17,514 nt of DNA from VRUE01 sp035556755 (GTDB taxonomy: Bacteria; Actinomycetota; Thermoleophilia; Solirubrobacterales; 70-9): the NCBI GenBank assembly GCA_035556755.1, contig DATMEP010000019.1, positions 1-17,514 of the forward strand, given 5' to 3'. How positions within the stretch are numbered: position 1 is the first letter of the stretch; every line of letters begins with the position of its first letter. Positions 1 to 6,757 of this stretch are shown in pieces. A model generated the notes under the pieces. That model was not told where the DNA came from, did not search any database, and was given only the letters and a program-made list of their open reading frames with translations. The position numbers were made by a program, and so were the translations under genes.

Positions 1-43
1 GTTTGCGGGTCAGCCCGTCCCGGTCGCGCTCGGATCGACTCAT
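1..43 (-). CDS. 5' end of an unidentified gene leaving the window
   Basis: An ATG at 43-41 overlaps the TGA stop of the propeller gene in an ATGA junction. It is preceded by a perfect AGGAGG (bases 49-54 on the plus strand as CCTCCT) with a 5-base spacer. The frame stays open to base 1 and reads MSRSERDRDGLTRK, a hydrophilic start without a signal peptide in the visible part. The ribosome binding site lies inside the end of the upstream gene and encodes its Arg-Arg pair, so translation is probably coupled. Only 14 codons are visible, so no function can be given. The strong SD plus the ATGA overlap is the whole case for it being a real gene. Confidence 0.6.
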   Translation of the reverse strand, partial: MSRSERDRDGLTRK

Positions 44-1455
44 CTGTTCCTCCTGAAGACGTCGACCGCGTTGCTTTCGAACGAGGTCGAGTAGAGATAG
101 CGGCCGTCGGGGCTGAGCGCGATCGAGCTGACGCCCTTCAGCGCCCGGGCGGGCGTGCAGCCCGGCAGCGAGCGCGGCGCCAGGCACCCGGCGGCACCGG
201 GCTTCTGCGTCACCGTGCCGGATTTCAGCCCGCGGTCGAGAACGGCGATCGCGCCGGTCTCGAAGGCGGCGACGTAGACGTTGCGGCCGTCCGGCGAGAG
301 CGCCAGCCCCTCCGGCGCCTCCAGCGCGCGGCCGAACGAGCAGCCCGCCGAGCGCAGGTAGATCAGGCAGCCCGCGGTCCCCGACTTCTGGGTGAGGGCG
401 CCGGTCGAGTCCGAGCGGCCGAACGAGGTGACGCTGTTGCTGAACAGCGAGGTGACGTAGACGTTGCCGTCGTTGGGGCTGACCGCGACCGCGTTCGCGC
501 CGCTCAGCTGGACCCCGGTGGTGCAGCCGGTCAGCGGTGCCTCGACGATGCAGCCGCTGCCGTCGGTCGGCTGGCTGAGCGCGCCCGTGGTGGGGTTGCG
601 GACCAGGACAACGGCGGCGTTGGAGAGCGCCGTCGCGGCGTAGACGCTGGCGCCGTCGCCGCTGATCGCCAGGCCCTCGACCGACTTCAGGGCGACGCCG
701 GTCGCGCAGCCGGCGGTTGCCTCGGCGATGCAGGCGGCGCTGCCGGCCAGCTGCGCCAGCGCCCCGGTCGTGGGGTTGCGGCTGAACGCCGCGACGGAGT
801 TGCCGAAGAAGGATCCGACATAGACGTTGTTGCCGTCGGGGCTGACCACGACGACGTCGGGGGCGCCCAGCGCCAGGCCGGGCGCACAGCCGGGAAGCGG
901 CAGCCCGGAGATGCAGCCGGCGAGCGGGGGCGGCAGCTGGCGCAGCGCCCCGGTTTTGCGGTTGCGGACGAAGCTCGCGACCGAGTTGCCCGCGCGCGAG
1001 GTGGCGTAGAGGCTGCGGCCGTCGGCGCTGAGGGCGACCGAGTTCGGTTCGTCGAGCCCGATCGCTTTGGCGCAGCCGCCGGCGCCTTTGGCCGCGACGC
1101 AGCCGCCGCTGCCGGGCGCCTGGGTCAGCGTGCCGGTGCGCGGGTCGCGGGTGAAGATCGCGATCGCGTCGCTCTTCGAGGAGGCGACGTAGACATGCCT
1201 GCCGTTCGGGCTGAGCGCGATCGCCCGTGAGCCCATGAACGGGCCGGGGCCCTTCAGCGCCCGCGCCTTGCCGCATTTGCCGGCGGGCGAGGAGCGGTCG
1301 ACCAGACAGCCGTTCGCTCCCTTCAGCTGGGTCAGCGTCCCCGGCTGCGCTGCCGCCGGGGCGCCCGCCGGCAGCGCCAGCAGGGCGAGTGCAACGACGG
1401 GGGCGATCACCGGAGCTGAAGATCGGCGCGCGCCGGCAGTGGTCACCGCGGCCAA
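40..1455 (-). CDS. secreted seven-repeat beta-propeller protein (YVTN/lactonase-like)
   Basis: Predicted 471-aa exported protein. A basic N-terminus and hydrophobic stretch (about residues 9-36, ending in APAAA) form a likely Sec signal peptide. The rest is seven copies of a roughly 60-residue unit: a TGALTQ-like strand, a Cys pair (GC...GC), then a [VA]SPDGxxVYV strand and a SNSVxxFxRN strand. Seven such units are what a seven-bladed propeller of the lactonase/YVTN class needs. The Cys pair in each unit is unusual for that class and fits an oxidising extracellular location with one disulfide per blade (inference). Catalytic lactonase residues cannot be assigned, so binding or scaffolding is as likely as enzymatic activity. 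The first codon is TTG at 1455; an in-frame GTG three codons later is an alternative. It lies 36 bases downstream of the SUMF1-like gene and overlaps the next gene by 4 bases, so it is probably in the same operon. Confidence 0.8.
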   Translation of the reverse strand: MAAVTTAGARRSSAPVIAPVVALALLALPAGAPAAAQPGTLTQLKGANGCLVDRSSPAGKCGKARALKGPGPFMGSRAIALSPNGRHVYVASSKSDAIAIFTRDPRTGTLTQAPGSGGCVAAKGAGGCAKAIGLDEPNSVALSADGRSLYATSRAGNSVASFVRNRKTGALRQLPPPLAGCISGLPLPGCAPGLALGAPDVVVVSPDGNNVYVGSFFGNSVAAFSRNPTTGALAQLAGSAACIAEATAGCATGVALKSVEGLAISGDGASVYAATALSNAAVVLVRNPTTGALSQPTDGSGCIVEAPLTGCTTGVQLSGANAVAVSPNDGNVYVTSLFSNSVTSFGRSDSTGALTQKSGTAGCLIYLRSAGCSFGRALEAPEGLALSPDGRNVYVAAFETGAIAVLDRGLKSGTVTQKPGAAGCLAPRSLPGCTPARALKGVSSIALSPDGRYLYSTSFESNAVDVFRRNR

Positions 1456-1466
1456 CCTATGCAGCT

Positions 1467-1484
1467 CGGCGGACGCCTCCGCCG
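1467..1484. promoter_or_regulatory. 7-bp stem, 4-nt loop hairpin between two genes
   Basis: CGGCGGA (1467-1473) and TCCGCCG (1478-1484) are perfect inverted arms around a CGCC loop, filling much of the 36-base gap between the SUMF1-like gene and the propeller gene. There is no T-run on the transcript side (minus strand), so a standard intrinsic terminator is not supported. An RNA stem that stabilises or partly separates expression of the two genes is possible. High GC makes chance stems common. Confidence 0.35.
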
Positions 1485-1491
1485 GCCCGGT

Positions 1492-2769
1492 TCAGCCTTT
1501 GCCCAGCTTCAACTCACCCAGCACGCCGACCCGCAGACCCAGCCACGGATAGGTGGCGGTGAAGAACGTGTTGTCCTGCGGCTGCAGGCCGACTGCCGTG
1601 AGCCAGAGCTGGTAGACGGGGGCGTTGGCGATGCCGCCGTGCAGCCGCCGCCAGACCCGTTTGCCTTTGACCCCGAACGGGGGCGGGGTGATCGTGTCGG
1701 TCCACTCGACCGCGTTGCCGCCCTGGTCGAGCGTGCCCCAGGGGGACGTCGTCCCCGCCTGACCGACCGTGCCGAGACTGCCCTGGTAGCCATTTTCATA
1801 GCCTTCCGCGGGGATTCCGAAGGGGTTGACGGTCGCGCAGTCTCCGGCCGAGTGGCTGGCGGGACACCAGGTCGGGGGCGGCGTTTTGGGCGTGTGATAG
1901 GTCGCGAGCGGCTGAGTCGCGGCGTTGGTGACGTCGCCGGTGGCGGGGTCGAGCGTCGACTGGGTGGGCGCGGTCAGGCTGCCGTCGCCGAACATCCCCG
2001 CGTTGGTCGGGTACTTCCAGTAGGAGTAGGTCCCGCCGCCGCTGGGGTCGTAGTAGGCCGCCTTGATCCACTCGTCCTGGCTGGGGATGACGAAGCCCGA
2101 CTTACGAGTGCGGGTGGTCGTCCGCTTGCGCATGTCGTACATCCCCCGCTCGGTCCGGCGCGAGAGCCGGACCCGGTAGGTGACGTAGCGGAAGCTGCCT
2201 TCGCTGCCGCCGCGCTTGGAGAGGAGCTTGCCGTTGTAGAGCGAGTTGACGAAGCGCGCCGCGCGCAGGAAGTTGGCGAACCCGTAGGGCTTGTCGACCC
2301 ATTCCGGCGCCGCCGCCGAGTAGTGGCGCCCGGCCGGGGCGCCCGCGGAGAAGTTGACCTGGCCGAACCTGGGCCAGGCCGCCCCGCTCTCGGTTTCGCT
2401 GTAGAGGTTGCGCGTGTTGCGACCGCGCGGGTCGACCGTGTTGAGGAACTTGACCCACTGGCCGACCGTCACCTCGAGCTTGCCGATCCCGTAGCCGTAG
2501 CCGACGCCGCCGACCGGCTGGCAGACGGGCGCCCGCGGGCCTTTCGGCTGCGGCGCTTCGCTGCAGGAGCGGTAGATCGCGTCGGTGAAGGGGACGATTC
2601 CGACCGCCGGATTATTTGGCGCACCCACCTCCATCGTCTTGAAGGTGAGGACAGAGGGCGCTGATGCGGCGATCGCGCTTGCAGGAACGGCGAAGGCAGC
2701 GAGGGCCAGGACGATCAGCGCCGGCGCCAGGCGCCCGGGGAGGGCGCTGAGCGCCGGGTGAGTTTGCAT
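1492..2769 (-). CDS. secreted SUMF1/FGE-like domain protein lacking the FGE cysteines
   Basis: Predicted 425-aa exported protein with a signal peptide (hydrophobic residues about 13-35, Ala-rich cleavage region). The body shows the landmarks of the formylglycine-generating-enzyme/SUMF1 superfamily: GKLEVTVGQWVKFLN (the usual YEVTNxQYxxFLN), IPSQDEWIKAAYYDP followed by YWKYPT, LDQGGNAVEWTDT, and a terminal LGLRVGVL in place of GFRxA. In true aerobic FGE the C-terminal part carries a catalytic Cys pair; here the HGGIANAP...LGLRV region has none. The four visible Cys are in the N-terminal and middle parts, so sulfatase activation is unlikely and a binding role, as in many secreted SUMF1-fold proteins, is more plausible. 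The ATG at 2769 has an AGAGGG ribosome site. It follows drrB by 49 bases and precedes a propeller gene, also secreted. Confidence 0.82.
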   Translation of the reverse strand: MQTHPALSALPGRLAPALIVLALAAFAVPASAIAASAPSVLTFKTMEVGAPNNPAVGIVPFTDAIYRSCSEAPQPKGPRAPVCQPVGGVGYGYGIGKLEVTVGQWVKFLNTVDPRGRNTRNLYSETESGAAWPRFGQVNFSAGAPAGRHYSAAAPEWVDKPYGFANFLRAARFVNSLYNGKLLSKRGGSEGSFRYVTYRVRLSRRTERGMYDMRKRTTTRTRKSGFVIPSQDEWIKAAYYDPSGGGTYSYWKYPTNAGMFGDGSLTAPTQSTLDPATGDVTNAATQPLATYHTPKTPPPTWCPASHSAGDCATVNPFGIPAEGYENGYQGSLGTVGQAGTTSPWGTLDQGGNAVEWTDTITPPPFGVKGKRVWRRLHGGIANAPVYQLWLTAVGLQPQDNTFFTATYPWLGLRVGVLGELKLGKG

Positions 2770-2777
2770 GTCCCTCT

Positions 2778-2797
2778 ATTCGGACCGCGGACCGAAT
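2778..2797. promoter_or_regulatory. 20-bp near-perfect palindrome before the SUMF1-like gene
   Basis: The arms ATTCGG and CCGAAT flank a central CCGCGG, with one mismatched pair (A/A), so 18 of 20 positions are self-complementary. It ends 8 bases upstream of the ATG at 2769 and directly abuts the AGAGGG ribosome site. It could be a dimeric repressor operator or, as RNA, a hairpin next to the ribosome site. No T-run follows on the minus strand, so it is not a typical terminator. Its presence suggests that expression of the two secreted proteins can be separated from the drrAB pair. Confidence 0.5.
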
Positions 2798-2818
2798 CCC
2801 TTTAACGCCCTCAGAGAC

Positions 2819-3574
2819 CTAGTCGTAAGCCTTGATCATGCGCACGTTCAGCAGCAGCATGATCACGCCAAGGCCGGCGAGGACGGCAAAGCCGGGAAGG
2901 ATCGCTCCCCAGTCGAGGTCGGTGAGGATCAGGGAGCGCAGCGCCTCCATCAGGTAGGTGACCGGGTTGAGCGTGGCGGCGATCTCCATCGGCCTGGTCA
3001 GCATGTCGCGCGGAACGAAGTTGGGGGTCAGGAAGAGCAGCGGGAAGAAGATCAGGCCGCCCGAGTTCGTCGCCGCCGCGCTGCGGGTCTTGAGGGCGAT
3101 CAGCTGCATGAAGCCGGCGTAGACGACCCCCCAGAGTGCGCTCAGCGCGACGATCAGGAAGAAGCCGATGACGCCGCTCGCAATCGTGATGCCGAACGGG
3201 AGGGCGACGAGGACGATCACCGACGAGATCACGATGCACTTCACCGCCTCCGCGACGAGCCGGCCCAGCACCATCGAGTAGCGCGGGATCGGCATCGCCC
3301 GCAGCTTGTCGAAGTAGCCGCCCTCGATTTCCTCGACCAGGAACAGGGCCGCCATGCCGAACGAGGCCGCGAGCAGCAGCGTGATCGGGAGCTGGAAGGC
3401 GCCGTACCCCTGCCCCTCGAGGAACCCGGTCGAATCCGACGGGAAGATCTCCGCCGCCTGGCCGGTGTTGACGACCAGGAAGAAGAGCGGGATGAACATC
3501 GTCATGAACAGCGCGTCCGGCTGCCTGACCGCCTCCCGCAGCGAACGTATGCCCAGGGCGATCGTGGCGCTCAC
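2819..3574 (-). CDS. DrrB-like ABC-2 type permease
   Basis: Predicted 251-aa integral membrane subunit of an ABC-2 exporter, about six hydrophobic segments. Seen in order: a first membrane segment near residues 24-40 (MFIPLFFLVVN), the cytoplasmic signature EEIEGGYFDKLRAMPIPR with RYSMVLGRL (the coupling region typical of DrrB/NodJ-type permeases), three further hydrophobic stretches, then LTPNFVPRDMLTRP and LNPVTYLMEALRSL before the last segment. Length is normal for the family. The start is GTG at 3574, overlapping the ATPase stop as GTGA, with AGGAGGT six bases upstream. With the upstream ATPase it should form a complete exporter; substrates of this class include hydrophobic drugs, lipids and secondary metabolites, and none can be named here. 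Confidence 0.9.
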   Translation of the reverse strand: MSATIALGIRSLREAVRQPDALFMTMFIPLFFLVVNTGQAAEIFPSDSTGFLEGQGYGAFQLPITLLLAASFGMAALFLVEEIEGGYFDKLRAMPIPRYSMVLGRLVAEAVKCIVISSVIVLVALPFGITIASGVIGFFLIVALSALWGVVYAGFMQLIALKTRSAAATNSGGLIFFPLLFLTPNFVPRDMLTRPMEIAATLNPVTYLMEALRSLILTDLDWGAILPGFAVLAGLGVIMLLLNVRMIKAYD

Positions 3575-4380
3575 GCTCCCACCTCCTGAACCTCGCCGGC
3601 GGCACGGTCGCGACTGCGCCCGGTCGCGTCGAGGAAGACGTCGTCGAGGGTGATTTCAGCGCCGTCGCGCCGCTGGCTCAGCTCGGCCTTGAGGGCGGCC
3701 GGCGTGCCCTCGCGCACGATGACGCCGTCGTCGATGATCGCGAGGCGGTCGCAGAGCTGGTCGGCCTCCTCGAGGTACTGCGTGGTCAGGAAGACGGTGG
3801 TGCCGTGCCGGTTGATCCGGCGCACCTCCTCCCAGACCGTCAACCGGCTGACGGGGTCGAGCCCCGTCGTCGGCTCGTCGAGGAAGAGGACCTCCGGCTC
3901 GTGGACGAGCGCCGCCGCCAGGTCGAGCCGGCGCTGCATGCCACCGGAGTAGCCCTTGGTGACACGGTCCGCGGCCTCCTCGAGTTCGACCAGCTCCAGC
4001 AGCTCCTGCGTCCGCGCCGCAGCCTCCGCACGGCCGAGCCCGAACAACCGCCCGTGCAGCGTCAGCAGCTCGCGGCCGGTCTGGCGCGGGTCGAGGCCGG
4101 CCTCCTGGAGCGCGACGCCGATCCGCTGCCGGACCGCGTCCGGGTCGCGGGTCACGTCGATCCCCGCCACCTCGGCCGTGCCGGAGGTGATCGAGAGAAG
4201 CGTGGTGAGCATGTGCACGGTCGTCGACTTGCCGGCCCCGTTCCGGCCCAGGAAGCCGAAGATCTCGCCGGTCTGGATCTCCAGGTCGACGCCGCGAACA
4301 GCCTCCACCGTGTCGTCGCTGCCGTCGAAGTGCTTGACGAGCCCTGCGGCTCGCACCGCCGGCTCTCCTGGTTGCGTCAT
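3571..4380 (-). CDS. DrrA-like ABC transporter ATP-binding protein
   Basis: Predicted 269-aa nucleotide-binding subunit pairing with the adjacent permease. Visible motifs: Walker A GRNGAGKST (45-53), Q-loop Gln92, signature YSGGMQRR (144-151), Walker B VLFLDEP (164-170) followed by TTGLDP, and TTQYLEEAD, where Gln stands at the usual H-loop position, as in the DrrA subfamily. The C-terminal extension after ALKAEL (about 30 residues) contains TLDDVFLDATGR, the family's usual C-terminal element. ATP hydrolysis on the cytoplasmic face would drive export. The ATG at 4380 has an AGGAGC ribosome site. The gene is first of the exporter pair and its upstream gap holds a candidate operator. Self-resistance or lipid export are both plausible. 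Confidence 0.93.
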   Translation of the reverse strand: MTQPGEPAVRAAGLVKHFDGSDDTVEAVRGVDLEIQTGEIFGFLGRNGAGKSTTVHMLTTLLSITSGTAEVAGIDVTRDPDAVRQRIGVALQEAGLDPRQTGRELLTLHGRLFGLGRAEAAARTQELLELVELEEAADRVTKGYSGGMQRRLDLAAALVHEPEVLFLDEPTTGLDPVSRLTVWEEVRRINRHGTTVFLTTQYLEEADQLCDRLAIIDDGVIVREGTPAALKAELSQRRDGAEITLDDVFLDATGRSRDRAAGEVQEVGA

Positions 4381-4411
4381 CTCTGCTCCTGTTTCGGGGC
4401 GTTATCGGGCT

Positions 4412-4427
4412 GACTAACCGATTAGAC
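4412..4427. promoter_or_regulatory. imperfect palindrome upstream of drrA-like gene, candidate operator
   Basis: GACTAACCGATTAGAC is 12 of 16 positions self-complementary, with a strong CTAA...TTAG core. It lies 32-47 bases before the drrA-like ATG, in the 101-base gap between two minus-strand operons. Size, AT-rich arms and position suit a TetR- or MarR-type operator, which commonly control drug exporters, but no such regulator gene is in this window. A GATAAC (minus strand, 4406-4401) downstream of it could be a -10 element; no convincing -35 was found. Confidence 0.35.
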
Positions 4428-4481
4428 CGCGGGCAGCGCCCAAACTCATCGCTGTGCGGCGGAGGAATCTAGCGATCTCTC

Positions 4482-5084
4482 TTAGGCAGGTGCGGGGATC
4501 GACTCCCCGGCGTCCCCCTGCCAGGCCCGACCGATCTCGCGCAGCATCGGCGGGTACACGAGCAGGTGCCGGAACGGCGCGATCGCCGCCATGTAGGCGC
4601 TCCCGAACAGGCCGTTGGGCTTCACGTAGACGGCCATCTGACCGTGGTAGCCGCCCGTTTCGTCCGCGACCCAGCCGAGGTGCATCACCCCGTGCACCGT
4701 CCGGTTGGCGATCTCGAGCGCGAACTCGTCCCCGAGCAGGTAGAGCGGGGTGAAGGGGAGCGCGTCGGGGCTCGGGCCGGAGGGGCCGTCGCGCAGATCC
4801 TCTGGCAGCCGGTCGCGCAGCGTCGGCACCCTGGACCCGAGGCCGGCGCCCGGGTCGTCCCACCCGAACACCTCCCCGAGCTTCCACCGGAGTGCAAAGA
4901 GCCCGCTGACGGCGCGAGACGCGCTTTTCGACGGGTCAAGCGCGGTCGCCAGCCGCACCAGCCGTGGGAAGTCGTCCGGCCCGCCCGGCGTCGGCAGCGC
5001 CCACACGTCCTCGAGCCGGAAGTCGGGGACGATCTCGTGGATCCGCCAGGGCCGAGACGTCTGCGCACTGTTCGGGAGCTTCAT
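4482..5084 (-). CDS. DUF2867-family protein
   Basis: Predicted 200-aa cytoplasmic protein, no signal peptide or membrane segment. It matches DUF2867 by pattern: LEDVWALPTPGG near the N-terminus, a WKLGEVFGWDD block, LYLLGDEFALEIANRTVHGVMHLGWV, a Gly-Gly-Tyr-His turn, QMAVYVKPNGLFGSAYM and the ending APFRHLLVYPPMLREIGRAW. The family has no firmly known reaction; some members are fused to NAD(P)-binding reductases. The frame stays open upstream to 5387, but the ATG at 5084 overlaps the stop of the HigA-like gene (ATGA) and starts just where family similarity begins, so the shorter form is preferred. The ATGA coupling makes it the third gene of the toxin-antitoxin operon. Confidence 0.75.
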   Translation of the reverse strand: MKLPNSAQTSRPWRIHEIVPDFRLEDVWALPTPGGPDDFPRLVRLATALDPSKSASRAVSGLFALRWKLGEVFGWDDPGAGLGSRVPTLRDRLPEDLRDGPSGPSPDALPFTPLYLLGDEFALEIANRTVHGVMHLGWVADETGGYHGQMAVYVKPNGLFGSAYMAAIAPFRHLLVYPPMLREIGRAWQGDAGESIPAPA

Positions 5085-5461
5085 GCTGACGCGAAGACGA
5101 CCTCGCAGCCGCCCACGGAGACCGAGCCGGCTTCGAGGGCGCGCTTTTTCGGAAGCCTTGCCGCTCTCTCCTGTGGGCGAATGTCGATCATCAACTCGAT
5201 GTCCAGGCCCTTCGCTACCCGGATCAGTCGATCCAAGGTCGGGTTGTGCTCGCCACTCTCCATGCGCGCGACATCGGACTGATGGACGTCGAGGAGATCC
5301 GCGAGCTGCCGTTGTGAAAGCCCATGGACCGCCCGATAGTGCGCGACCTCGACCGCAAGCCAGCGGGCAACAGCGGTCCTCTCCCACTCCGCCCGAAACT
5401 CCGGATCCTGGAGATCTTCGGCAAGCACCTCCTCATGGGGTATGAGCTCAGCGGGATCCAT
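5081..5461 (-). CDS. higA: HigA-like XRE-family antitoxin
   Basis: Predicted 126-aa DNA-binding antitoxin. The N-terminal part (LQDPEFRAEWERTAV) is the lead-in segment common to HigA-type antitoxins. An XRE/Cro helix-turn-helix lies at about residues 43-95: LSQRQLADLL (48-57), VHQSDVARMESGEHNPTL (59-76), then LIRVAKGLDIEL. It should neutralise the upstream toxin and repress their shared promoter. The ATG at 5461 has an AAGGA site 7-8 bases upstream. It starts 34 bases after the toxin stop, which fits the toxin-first order typical of higBA. Its stop overlaps the start of the DUF2867 gene. A lone XRE regulator is the alternative, but the partner gene makes that less likely. Confidence 0.85.
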   Translation of the reverse strand: MDPAELIPHEEVLAEDLQDPEFRAEWERTAVARWLAVEVAHYRAVHGLSQRQLADLLDVHQSDVARMESGEHNPTLDRLIRVAKGLDIELMIDIRPQERAARLPKKRALEAGSVSVGGCEVVFASA

Positions 5462-5495
5462 TTCTATCCTTCGGCAGAAGATAACACGCTTGTAA

Positions 5496-5906
5496 TCAAG
5501 TACGCCGTTCGGCTCGCTTCAAAAGCTCACAGCGCTCCTCGGCCTTGCGTATTGCCCGGTGGTAGCCGAGCTTGTCGATGCCCACCTCAGGACCAACGGC
5601 CACGATGGCAAACAGCCGGCTTCCGTGTCTGCGGTAGATCGGCCGCCAACGACTGCGGCCTCGTCTCGGCCGCAGCTCCCGCAGGCCGGATTGCCCAGCG
5701 CCCATCACGGCACTTTGGTGTGGATAGACGAGGGCCGGCCCATCGACCCGCAGCTTCTCGATCACGGCGTCTACCGCAACGCGTTCTCTCGAGTCGCCAA
5801 TCGCGCCCCACTCTGCGAGTGCCTTCGGGTGCCACCGAACCTGCCAATTGGTCGATGTCCTCGCCGCTGGGATCTTGGGGATCGGACCTTGCGCCGTCAC
5901 ACCCAC
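5496..5906 (-). CDS. higB: HigB/RelE-superfamily toxin (phage Gp49-like)
   Basis: Predicted 136-aa toxin of the RelE/HigB superfamily, normally a ribosome-dependent mRNA nuclease. The family core is visible: WQVRWHPKALAEW (21-33), an amphipathic helix with DAVIEKLRVDGPAL, then the strand-rich block SGLRELRPRRGRSRWRPIYRR (73-93), the hydrophobic strand LFAIVAVG and a C-terminal helix AIRKAEERCELLKR. The Arg-rich block and the Tyr/Arg residues are where RNA binding and catalysis usually sit. It is slightly longer than most relatives because of about 20 N-terminal residues. The start is GTG at 5906, directly after an in-frame stop, with a second GTG two codons on; the ribosome site is weak, so the exact start is uncertain. 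It lies 42 bases after an HxlR gene on the same strand. Confidence 0.8.
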   Translation of the reverse strand: MGVTAQGPIPKIPAARTSTNWQVRWHPKALAEWGAIGDSRERVAVDAVIEKLRVDGPALVYPHQSAVMGAGQSGLRELRPRRGRSRWRPIYRRHGSRLFAIVAVGPEVGIDKLGYHRAIRKAEERCELLKRAERRT

Positions 5907-5948
5907 TCAAGGCGACAGGGCTCAGAACTCTCCCCCCTTATGTAGGCG

Positions 5949-6653
5949 TCAGCCCCGTTCGGCGAGCACGGCCTGGGGGTCCGGGTAGGCGAACGAGCTC
6001 AGGCCGAGCCAGTCGGGGACGCTGCGCACCAGGTCCTCGGGCCCGGTGATCCGCACCCGGCCGGAGCGCATCGCCGCGCCCAGCTCGAGCTGCCCGACCC
6101 AGACCTCGGCCATCGCCCGCGCCTCGGCGTCGACGTTCAGGTCGATCGAGAAGCCCGGGTCCGAGAAGCAGACGTCGGTGCCCGAGCCCTGCGCCACCAA
6201 CCACCAGGCTCGCTTGCTGTCCTCGACGTCGCGGTAGCGGAAGAAGGTCACGACCCGGTCCGCCGGCAGCCGGTCGAGGCGGAGGCTCCGCCCCATGTCC
6301 CACATCAGCAGCGCCGGATCGGCCTCCTCGGCCGTTACCTCCCGCTTCAGATGGTCGCGGCTCCAGGTCCCGAGTGAGACGACGAGCGGCCCGAGCGCCT
6401 CGCCCGCGGGGGTCAGCCGGTACTCGTGCCCGCGCTCCCCGCTCAGCGGCTGCTTGGTGATCAGGCCGGCGCGCTCCAGCTCCCGCAGGCGTTTGCTGAG
6501 CAGGGACGAGGACATGCGCGGGACGCCGCGCTGGATCTCGTTGAAGCGCGTGCTCCCCATCAGCAGCTCGCGGACGACGAGCAGCGTCCAGCGCTCGGTC
6601 AAAACCTCTGCCGCCTGTGCGACCGGGCAGAACTGTCCGTAGCTCTCTGGCAT
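5949..6653 (-). CDS. HxlR-family transcriptional regulator with C-terminal SCP2-like domain
   Basis: Predicted 234-aa DNA-binding regulator. The N-terminal 110 residues are a standard HxlR winged helix: Cys9-Pro in the GQFCPVAQAAEVL lead, LTERWTLLVVRELL, STRFNEIQRGVPRMSSSLLSKRLRELERAGLI and the wing GERGHEYRLTPAGE. Cys9 is at the position of the redox-sensing Cys in characterised members. Most HxlR proteins end near residue 120; here about 110 more residues follow (RVVTFFRYRDVED...WWLVAQGSGTDVCFSDPGF...GRVRITGPEDLVRSVPDWLGL), matching the SCP2/sterol-carrier-like domain seen on some actinobacterial regulators, which may bind a hydrophobic ligand. It is divergent from the methyltransferase/monooxygenase pair and probably controls it and itself. 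Start ATG 6653 with a GAGG site. Confidence 0.87.
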   Translation of the reverse strand: MPESYGQFCPVAQAAEVLTERWTLLVVRELLMGSTRFNEIQRGVPRMSSSLLSKRLRELERAGLITKQPLSGERGHEYRLTPAGEALGPLVVSLGTWSRDHLKREVTAEEADPALLMWDMGRSLRLDRLPADRVVTFFRYRDVEDSKRAWWLVAQGSGTDVCFSDPGFSIDLNVDAEARAMAEVWVGQLELGAAMRSGRVRITGPEDLVRSVPDWLGLSSFAYPDPQAVLAERG

Positions 6654-6757
6654 CGCCCTCGTTCCGAGTGTACGTGCCTAACTGCAGATCTTGAAGTTGA
6701 ATCCCTCCCCCACTAGGCGTAGACCGTGTTCAACGGCAAACGCGAGAAGGAGATCCA
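6654..6757. promoter_or_regulatory. divergent promoter region between HxlR gene and methyltransferase
   Basis: This 104-base gap must carry promoters for both directions. On the minus strand, TACACT (6672-6667) is a fair -10 hexamer about 13 bases before the HxlR ATG, with a poor TTCAAG at -35 (17-base spacer). On the plus strand, TTGAAG (6691-6696) is a possible -35 with TAGGCG 17 bases on as a weak -10. GCCTA (6676-6680) and TAGGC (6714-6718) are inverted arms 33 bases apart and could be half-sites for the HxlR dimer. All assignments are by eye. Confidence 0.45.
6747..6752 (+). promoter_or_regulatory. strong ribosome binding site for the methyltransferase GTG start
   Basis: AAGGAG within AGAAGGAGAT lies five bases before the GTG at 6758. 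It is the clearest Shine-Dalgarno on the plus strand here and decides the non-ATG start. Confidence 0.8.

Noticed and set aside
1459..2664. 401-codon open frame on the plus strand
   Set aside because: It lies wholly opposite the SUMF1-like gene, is Arg/Gly/Ala-rich without recognisable domains and has no ribosome site; a GC-rich antisense shadow.
1492..2769. True sulfatase-activating formylglycine-generating enzyme
   Set aside because: The C-terminal catalytic Cys pair is absent and no sulfatase gene is nearby.
2768..3589. 273-codon plus-strand frame rich in Asp, Glu, Arg and His
   Set aside because: It is antisense to the DrrB-like permease; the charged composition is the expected complement of hydrophobic codons.
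4448..4476. ATCGCT...AGCGAT inverted repeat with a 17-base loop after the DUF2867 gene
   Set aside because: The stem is only six pairs, the loop is long and no T-run follows, so it is not better than chance.
5087..5387. Longer 5' extension of the DUF2867 gene
   Set aside because: The extra 101 residues overlap the HigA gene in another frame and lack family similarity; ATG 5084 in the ATGA junction explains the start better.
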